Positions 8,113 to 12,494 of a stretch of DNA of 12,494 nucleotides are shown in pieces. The position numbers and the translations under genes are program-made. The notes under the pieces are model-generated. The model saw nothing but the letters and a program-made list of their open reading frames with translations, ran no database searches and was not told the DNA's origin. The stretch's first letter is position 1, and each line of letters begins with the position of its first letter. Source of the stretch: Larix sibirica. Lineage: Eukaryota > Streptophyta > Pinopsida > Pinales > Pinaceae. The stretch covers positions 18,159-30,652 of the forward strand of contig NWUY0300001450.1 in the NCBI GenBank assembly GCA_004151065.3, read 5' to 3'.

Positions 8113-8425
8113 ACGTTTTATTATTGGAAATTTCAAGAATTTATATAAAGGTTTTGTTAAGTAAGGACACGAATAATTTAAGTTTTCACTTTTTACTATT
8201 TGAAATTTTTAAGGATTTTCATATATATTTAGTTGATCTTTCTATAAACCTCGATGTTCTTTTCTACTTGCAAAGATGTGGGTTTGGCTCAATTCATTTT
8301 TAGTTATACATTTCTATAGAATTTTGTGGTCTCCTGTGTTATTTAATTCTTTTACAGTGTAGTTTTAGAATTGCATATCTTAGTTTTTGAGGAGATAATG
8401 AATCATTGATGGATGTCACTTCTAA

Positions 8426-8571
8426 GTTTTTGGTTTTTTATTTAAAGAAATTTCTATATTTTAGATTTTAGAAGCTTTCCAATATCAACTCATTACATTT
8501 CAGGTTTTTGTTTTTTATTTAAAGAAATTCTATAGTTTAGATTTTAGAAGCTTTCCAATATCAACTCATTA
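8426..8571. repeat. Nearly perfect tandem duplication, period 76-78 bp
   Basis: Copy 1 (8426-8495) and copy 2 (8504-8571) share GTTTTTG, TTTTTTATTTAAAGAAA, TTTAGATTTTAGAAGC and TTTCCAATATCAACTCATTA. By hand alignment they differ by one substitution and two single-base deletions in about 70 bases, so the duplication is recent compared with the decayed elements around it. Noncoding. Confidence 0.93.
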
Positions 8572-8620
8572 TTAAATTTTAGTATTGTTCTTCATCATAA
8601 CACAATATTTTATGTTATAT

Positions 8621-8946
8621 TGTTGTAATCTATTGGAGGGGTCTAGTCGACTAGGTCCTTTGCCGACTATGGTCAAGTTGGTGCATTCGGTTTGTTAGAC
8701 AACCGATCAGGTAGTTGGAATTGAATAGCTGTTTGTGATCAATATATATAGGCTAGAGAGCCGATAACATGATAGCATCTATGCACCGATATTGTACTAC
8801 ATTTGGTCATGTTAATACAAAAGCTTGTTGCTATTGTCCCACTTACTCTCTTGTGTATGATTATATAATGTGTGTGTGTATGTGATTCTTCTTTATGTTG
8901 GTATATTGTACTACTAGTAATTGATGATATTCCCTAGACTACAACA
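8621..8946 (+). repeat. 5' long terminal repeat, 326 bp
   Basis: It starts TGTTGTA and ends TACAACA, a perfect 7-bp inverted end with the canonical TG...CA. The end is followed at once by a PBS-like sequence. It holds a TATA stretch at 8743-8750, a 12-bp palindrome CTAGTCGACTAG at 8643-8654 and a short TG dinucleotide run at about 8869-8880. The partner LTR is outside the window, so the boundary rests on the inverted ends and the PBS. Confidence 0.8.
8741..8750 (+). promoter_or_regulatory. Candidate LTR promoter TATA box
   Basis: AATATATATA followed by GGC sits about 120 bases into the 326-bp LTR, a normal place for the U3 promoter of a plant LTR element. Transcription would start some 25-35 bases downstream, defining R. 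The start site itself is not visible from sequence. Confidence 0.5.
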
Positions 8947-8964
8947 TTGGTTCCGTTGATGACA
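8947..8964 (+). other. Primer-binding site, resembling tRNA-Asp type
   Basis: TTGGTTCCGTTGATGACAG follows the LTR end directly. Against the tRNA-Asp type PBS common in Athila/Tat-like plant elements (TGGCGCCGTTGCCGGGGA) it agrees at TGG, CCGTTG and the next G but differs at CG to TT and towards the 3' end. Position strongly suggests the minus-strand primer site; the tRNA identity is tentative because of decay. Confidence 0.55.
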
Positions 8965-9022
8965 GTACACATTGTGAAGAAATGAGAAAGATGCATAAAT
9001 GCTAACAAAAAGAGAAATCTGA

Positions 9023-9398
9023 GAATGGTGGGACAAGAAAGTAGCAAAATATATTCAAAATTATGCAAGATGGAACAAGCTAACTTTAGCATAGGCAAGG
9101 GAGAAATTCTTCACTGAAGCCCATGAAAAATTCATAGAGACTGTTCCCTGCGAGATAAAGAAGTTCTGATCGTTGTTCATGACCAAATTGGACGTCCTAG
9201 AATGAAAAGTTGTTAATGCTGAAAGATCTATAACGAGGAAGAACAAACTTGTACGAATGGTTCGAAAAAATATGCGAGACTTTTGTGAAGAACAAGCCAC
9301 TTGAGGAAGAGTATCTATCGACGAAGTCGACTAAGTTTTATACTGAACTCTCAGAAAGTTTTTTTGTTCTGTACCAAGCTTGCTATACAAATTTTTGA
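9023..9398 (+). pseudogene. Upstream reading frame between PBS and gag, broken
   Basis: Frame 2 from 9023 to 9304 reads EWWDKKVAKYIQNYARWN, AREKFFTEAHEKFIETVPC, SLFMTKLDVLE, KVVNAERSITRKNKLVRMV and KNMRDFCEEQAT, with only three internal stops (TAG 9092, TGA 9167, TGA 9203). Frame 3 is then open from 9234 to 9395 (NLYEWFEKICETFVKNKPL, KSTKFYTELSESFFVLYQA), ending at TGA 9396-9398. Both are rich in Lys, Glu and aromatic residues with a helical look, unlike the AT-rich junk elsewhere. I recognise no domain. Tat/Ogre-type elements are known to carry an extra ORF at this place; this could be such an ORF, an N-terminal extension of Gag, or plain leader. Confidence 0.45.
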
Positions 9399-10338
9399 TT
9401 GAGAACGACTCGGACACATAGTCGAACCTCGACCGCCATTAGAAGAGCACACGATGACACATTGGGAAAAGAAACAAAAAGAGTGGGAGCGGTTTGTCAA
9501 CGAACACAAGTGGGAGTACTTCCTAAACAAATGACGACCATTGTGACCTCACATCCGTCGCCCAATAAGATCGGGTCGACAATGGGGGGTCGCTGAAGAT
9601 GTGTTTGAATAAAGAAGCATAAGGTGAGTCGACGAAAAAAATGAAGGCCTGATAAAAAGTCAGTCATTCAATTCCACTGCGATGAAATAAATGTCCAGTT
9701 GTCCATAAGCAAACAACATATATAGAGAAAATAGAAAGAGAAAAAAAATACAGACAACGAGAGCAGCTGAGGGAGATTTCTAGTCTGTTACACAGTAAGA
9801 GAAGTATGAAAAAGTTAGGAGAAATGGTCGAGCAGCCAAAAGTACTACCTGAGTTGAGGGAAAGTCGACCAGTAGAAGAAGAAGGTGAGGCGCTGACATT
9901 GGAATACCATTCAAACTAAATGGTGTTGACCCTCTGTTACAGAGTAAGAGAAGTATGAAAAAGTCAGAATAAATGGTCGAGCAGCCAAAATTCCTACCTG
10001 AGTCGAGGGAAAGTCAACCAGTAAAAGAAGAAGGTGAGGCGCCGACATTGGAAGACTAGTCAAATGCAATGCTGTTGACCCCCCAAACAATTTGTATCGT
10101 AATTCCAAATTCTTCAACTCCCATTGATTCTGTATCGATGATAATTACGACTAGACCAACCATTAGACAAATAGTCGAGCGCGACATGGGATTACGACCA
10201 AGCGATATTAATATATGGAATCGACTAGACAAATGCGGACGCATTGCAGATAGATTGATGATTCAACGAATAGAACATGGTAACTGGATCACCTTCACAC
10301 CTGAGTTCGAAAGACACTCTTTTGACTTATTTTATTAA
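9399..10338 (+). pseudogene. gag: gag, N-terminal region, frameshifted and duplicated
   Basis: The Gag structural protein would assemble into the particle around element RNA. Its start is uncertain: a TTG at 9399 opens LRTTRTHSRTSTAIRRAHDD, a basic N-terminus that may once have begun with ATG. Frame 1 then gives PPLEEHTMTHWEKKQKEW and FVNEHKWEYFLNK (to TGA 9532). The stretch 9535-9709 has no clear frame. Frame 2 (9710-9919) gives TTYIEKIEREKKYRQREQL, SKRSMKKLGEMVEQPKVLP and EEEGEALTLEYHSN; frame 1 repeats that block from 9934 (149-bp duplication) and continues with LLTPQTICIVIPNSS, RQIVERDMGLRPSDINIWNR and GNWITFTPEFERHSF. The acidic-basic helical content suits a Gag N-domain, but no family motif is diagnostic here; the link to gag is by position. 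Confidence 0.6.
9785..10082 (+). repeat. 149-bp tandem duplication inside gag
   Basis: Copy 1 is 9785-9933 and copy 2 starts at 9934. Both contain AGTAAGAGAAGTATGAAAAA, AAATGGTCGAGCAGCC, CTACCTGAG, GAAGAAGGTGAGGCGC, GACATTGGAA and TGTTGACC. Roughly 16 substitutions separate them. The 149-bp period is not a multiple of three, so the second copy is read in another frame than the first; copy 2 continues smoothly into the rest of gag. Confidence 0.92.
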
Positions 10339-11122
10339 AACACATCGAAGTACCCCCCTGCCAATAACATTATTGATAGAACCAGCCAAGTCGTTGGAGC
10401 TTCAACCTGATAAAGAGGAGTCTGTAGAAGAAATATGTTTGTTGTGGCAGCAGTCACATCCACCAGAATTCACCAGTAGTCATCTAATAGTAATAACTTT
10501 TAGCAATCAGTCGGTAAGTCCAAGTACCCATAAAAGTAGCAATATGGTTGTACGTCTTTCACTTAATACTTCTATTTTTGAAGCGGATGGTGACCCTAAG
10601 AAACATTGGTTTGTGTGTGAATCCTTGTGGAAAGATAACCTTATTGATGATGAGAATCAACAGTTTGCAAGAGGCCTCAGAAACAGATCGCTTATGTGGT
10701 AGATGAACTTTTTGGAAGAAGGTCCAAAAATGAAGCAACAAATAAGAGACACTTTCCTAGTCTTCTTCAAAGCCGACGGTACAAAGCATTTAGTAGGACA
10801 CAAGCTGAAGCAAATTAAACAAAGGCTAGGAGAATCTATCCATGAATATGATAGAATATTTAAAGATCTTCTACGCCAAATTATATCAAAGATGGACCCT
10901 GTCGTAGTAATTCAATTTTTTATCGAAGGACTGCTCGAAAGAATCAGAACTCCACTGCTAATGCATGACTATTCATTTTACGAAGATGTCCTCAAGAAAT
11001 CCCTAAGAATTGAGTCGAACTCAAACCATTCGAGTCACGCCATCGACATACAACTGGAAGATAGAATTGAGATGATGGAGAAATCGTTGCAACATCCGAC
11101 TCTGTGAAATAATGAACTATGG

Positions 11123-11164
11123 TGCACCAAATGTTCCAATGAAGGACACACTAAAGATACATGC
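11123..11164 (+). other. Zinc knuckle 1 of Gag (intact CCHC)
   Basis: CTKCSNEGHTKDTC fits CX2CX4HX4C exactly, the nucleocapsid zinc knuckle of retroelements that grips single-stranded RNA. It is followed by PYDDRRR, a basic patch. Confidence 0.9.
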
Positions 11165-11302
11165 CCATACGACGATAGGAGAAGGTACCACAATGATTAT
11201 AATGCTCCTCAAAGAGAAATGAGAGTACCCGAAGAAAGACTGAACATATTCTCAGAAGAAAGAAAGATAGAAAATTTTTAGATGGCACATAAGACTTACT
11301 TT

Positions 11303-11347
11303 TGCAACATATGCGAAATATTTGAGCCCCATATGACTACAGATTCT
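11303..11347 (+). other. Zinc knuckle 2 of Gag (last Cys lost)
   Basis: CNICEIFEPHMTTDS fits CX2CX5HX4C except that the fourth ligand is Ser (TCT, one base from TGT). The residues after it (PYN) parallel the PY after knuckle 1. Confidence 0.72.
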
Positions 11348-11380
11348 CCATATAACGCTGACAATGTCAAGCCAAAATTG

Positions 11381-11422
11381 TGTGGAATCTGTAGAACGAC
11401 ACAAAATACAATGACGGAGTGT
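11381..11422 (+). other. Zinc knuckle 3 of Gag (His replaced by Asn)
   Basis: CGICRTTQNTMTEC fits CX2CX4HX4C with Asn in place of His (AAT, one base from CAT). Its spacing equals that of knuckle 1. Confidence 0.72.
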
Positions 11423-11482
11423 GTAAAGAATTTAAATACTAAATAAAATCACCATACAGTCTACCAAACACAAACAACTGAT

Positions 11483-11584
11483 CAAAGAGGTCGGGACAAT
11501 CGCAACAACGACTATCGCAACTGTGGTAAAAACCGACGAGGAGGATACAATAGTCAAGGAAGAAACAATAATAATCGGAGATAC
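11483..11584 (+). other. Arg/Gly/Asn-rich linker in Gag
   Basis: The frame between knuckles 3 and 4 encodes a run dominated by Arg, Asn, Gly and Tyr (QRGRDNRNNDYRN, NRRGGYNSQGRNNNNRRY). Such low-complexity basic stretches commonly bind RNA without sequence preference. It ends in a stop at 11585-11587. Confidence 0.75.
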
Positions 11585-11608
11585 TAACCACTAGTTCAAA
11601 GTCGACCG

Positions 11609-11653
11609 TGCTTCTATGTATTTTTTAATGAAGATCATTTGAGTCCCGATTGT
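11609..11653 (+). other. Zinc knuckle 4 of Gag (second Cys lost)
   Basis: CFYVFFNEDHLSPDC fits CX2CX5HX4C with Val where the second Cys is expected. The flanks (R-P before; L-W-K-D after) are like those of retroelement knuckles. A small indel in this spot could explain both the Val and the long spacing. Confidence 0.6.
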
Positions 11654-11898
11654 TTGTGGAAGGACATGACATACTTAAATTTTTTTACAAAGTGTGGAGT
11701 GGGGGAGCACAATCTCGAAGAGCTCCCCCTAATGTTAGATGCTCTCAATAAAAGAAAAACTGTTAACATTGTGTCTTGTGTTTCCAAGAGTGAACTTGTA
11801 GTACTAAAAATTTGCATATAATCACTAGACAATGCACAAAAACAGGAGGGGATAACCCTCAAGTCACACGACGACAAAGAACACAAGAAGAATACCCT

Positions 11899-12494
11899 AA
11901 TCCGCTAAAGAAAAAAGAAATATTTAAAAATGCATTGAAAATATTTTCATAAATTGCATCTGAAGAAAATAAGGAAGAACATAAGACTAAAACACTTAAT
12001 GACTTACTACACCTCCTAACGAAAGAAGAAGTTGTGGCACGGTTGATTGACTTAATGCATCTCATAAAAAATAATGCTCAAAATGAAAAGATCACNCTAA
12101 ATGTTGTGTCTAGACCATACAAAAAAAACCGATATGGACCCCCTTATTGATCTAGAAGTTGATGGATTTTTCATTACACAAGTCATCCTTGACTTTGGTT
12201 TGCAAGAAAATATAATGACCAGACTGACATGGTAAAGTATTGGTCAGCCACAACTTGAAGAATCGGGGATTTATCTCAAATTATCTGACCAAGGACTAAT
12301 TGAACCTATTGGCATGTGGTGAAATGTAAAAACTTCAGTCATGGGTATTGGTACACATATCGACTTTGAAATTATTGACACAAGAGAAGGGGATAAATAT
12401 TTTCCAACACTAGTCAAATGACCTTGGGGACGAAAAATGAAAGCATCCATCTCACTGGAAAAAGAAAGGATTAAACTCAAAGGAGATGGAAAGA
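11899..12494 (+). pseudogene. pro: Gag-Pro linker and aspartic protease (retropepsin-like), partial
   Basis: The protease would cut the Gag-Pol polyprotein during particle maturation. Frame 1 from 11899 reads NPLKKKEIFKNALKIFS, SEENKEEHKTKTLNDLLHLL, TKEEVVARLIDLMHLIKNN and TLNVVSRPY: the linker. A one-base shift in the A8 run at 12121-12128 moves to frame 2: DPLIDLEVDGFFITQVILDF, GLQENIMTRLTW, YLKLSDQGLIEPIGMW, FEIIDTREGDKYFPTLV, PWGRKMKASISLEKERIKL. The presumed catalytic Asp is at 12191-12193 in L-D-F-G, followed after about 75 residues by the hydrophobic F-P-T-L-V and P-W-G block typical of plant retroelement proteases. Stops are at 12233, 12320 and 12419; two are TGA where CGA (Arg) fits the context. 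The base at 12096 is N. The gene runs off the window. Confidence 0.75.

Larger units (their letters stand above)
7792..8220. repeat. 75-bp tandem dimer, first unit split by an insertion
   Basis: Unit 2 spans about 8148-8220: AAGGTTTTG, TAAGGACACGAATAATTT, AAGTTTTCAC, TGAAATTTTTAAGGATTTTC. Unit 1 is in two pieces: AAGGTTTTGG...AGGACAAGGATAATTTAAG at 7792-7831, and ATAATTTAAGTTTTTACG...GGAAATTTCAAGAATTT at 8098-8147. If 7832-8097 is removed, both units line up with a constant offset: AAGGTTTTG to ATAATTTAAG is 25 bases in each, and ATAATTTAAG recurs 75 bases on (8098 and 8173). Confidence 0.8.
10325..11898 (+). pseudogene. gag: gag core (capsid-like) and four-knuckle nucleocapsid
   Basis: One frame (frame 2) can be followed for about 1.5 kb with stops at 10700, 11105, 11279, 11444, 11585 and 11819. 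The core reads NTSIFEADGDPKKHWFVC, ESLWKDNLIDDENQQFARGL, then MNFLEEGPKMKQQIRDTF, HKLKQIKQRLGESIHEYDR, KDLLRQI and IQFFIEGLLERIRTPL: the usual retrotransposon Gag pattern (F-x-G-x-x-D-P, R-x-L, GES-x-x-E-Y, F-x-x-G-L). After it come four CCHC-type knuckles (11123, 11303, 11381, 11609) and an Arg/Gly/Asn-rich stretch (11483-11584). The tail CGVGEHNLEELPLMLDALN leads towards protease. The stop at 10700 follows TW-like M-W, where related Gags have W-Y/F. It would bind and package RNA; this copy is dead. Confidence 0.85.
8621..12494 (+). mobile_element. LTR retrotransposon, probably Ty3/gypsy, 5' part (LTR to protease)
   Basis: Order seen: 5' LTR (8621-8946), primer-binding site (8947-), an upstream reading frame (9023-9398), gag (about 9399-11898) and the start of a protease (11899-12494). 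RT, RNase H, integrase and the 3' LTR would lie to the right of the window. Ty3/gypsy is inferred from the Gag style, the protease block and a PBS resembling that of Athila/Tat-type elements; gene order after protease, which would settle it, is not visible. Many stops and at least five frame changes show a dead copy. Host sequence just before the LTR is TATAT (8616-8620), a candidate 5-bp target duplication. Confidence 0.88.

Noticed and set aside
8869-8884. TG dinucleotide run as a microsatellite.
   Set aside because: Only about six units and inside the LTR; too short to list as its own repeat.
9061-9300. Minus-strand open frame of 79 codons.
   Set aside because: It is antisense to the more protein-like upstream reading frame of the LTR element and has no recognisable domain.
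11635-12065. Minus-strand frames with hydrophobic Ser/Leu-rich content.
   Set aside because: They are antisense to gag and the Gag-Pro linker, whose plus-strand reading has clear family features.

Overview
The window reads as repeat-filled intergenic DNA from a plant nuclear genome, probably a large-genome seed plant (conifer-like is my guess, from general resemblance only). The evidence is two L1-type LINEs whose pol ends in an RNase H domain (a plant L1 hallmark), a decayed LTR retrotransposon, AT-rich spacers, and two N bases typical of a draft assembly. I see no intact cellular gene, no tRNA or rRNA, no CRISPR and no bacterial-style operon. Nearly all long reading frames belong to dead transposable elements.

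Layout. (1) 1-2342, plus strand: the 3' part of LINE-A, entering the window inside reverse transcriptase just before the F-V-D-D active site, with a broken RT/connector region, an intact 306-codon tail (zinc finger plus RNase H), a 3' UTR and a poly(A) tail. (2) 2343-4072: AT-rich spacer with a two-copy ~110-bp tandem repeat and a short leucine-rich-repeat-like remnant. (3) 4092-7125, minus strand: LINE-B, a different subfamily, 5'-truncated just before the RT domain. It is bounded by a 26-bp direct repeat (24/26 identical) that I read as its target-site duplication. (4) 7152-8620: AT-rich spacer with a 75-bp tandem dimer split by a ~270-bp insertion that has its own target duplication, and a nearly perfect 77-bp tandem duplication. 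(5) 8621-12494, plus strand: the 5' part of a decayed LTR retrotransposon, probably Ty3/gypsy: a 326-bp LTR (TGTTGTA...TACAACA), a primer-binding site, an upstream reading frame between PBS and gag, a gag with an internal 149-bp tandem duplication and four CCHC-type zinc knuckles around an Arg/Gly/Asn-rich stretch, and the start of an aspartic protease. RT, integrase and the 3' LTR lie beyond the window.

How the parts relate: each LINE pol would have done target-primed reverse transcription; the gag-pro region would have built and matured virus-like particles. All carry stops and frameshifts, so none is likely autonomous. The most interesting points are the four-knuckle Gag, the upstream reading frame in the LTR element, and two insertions whose empty sites can be reconstructed from the sequence.
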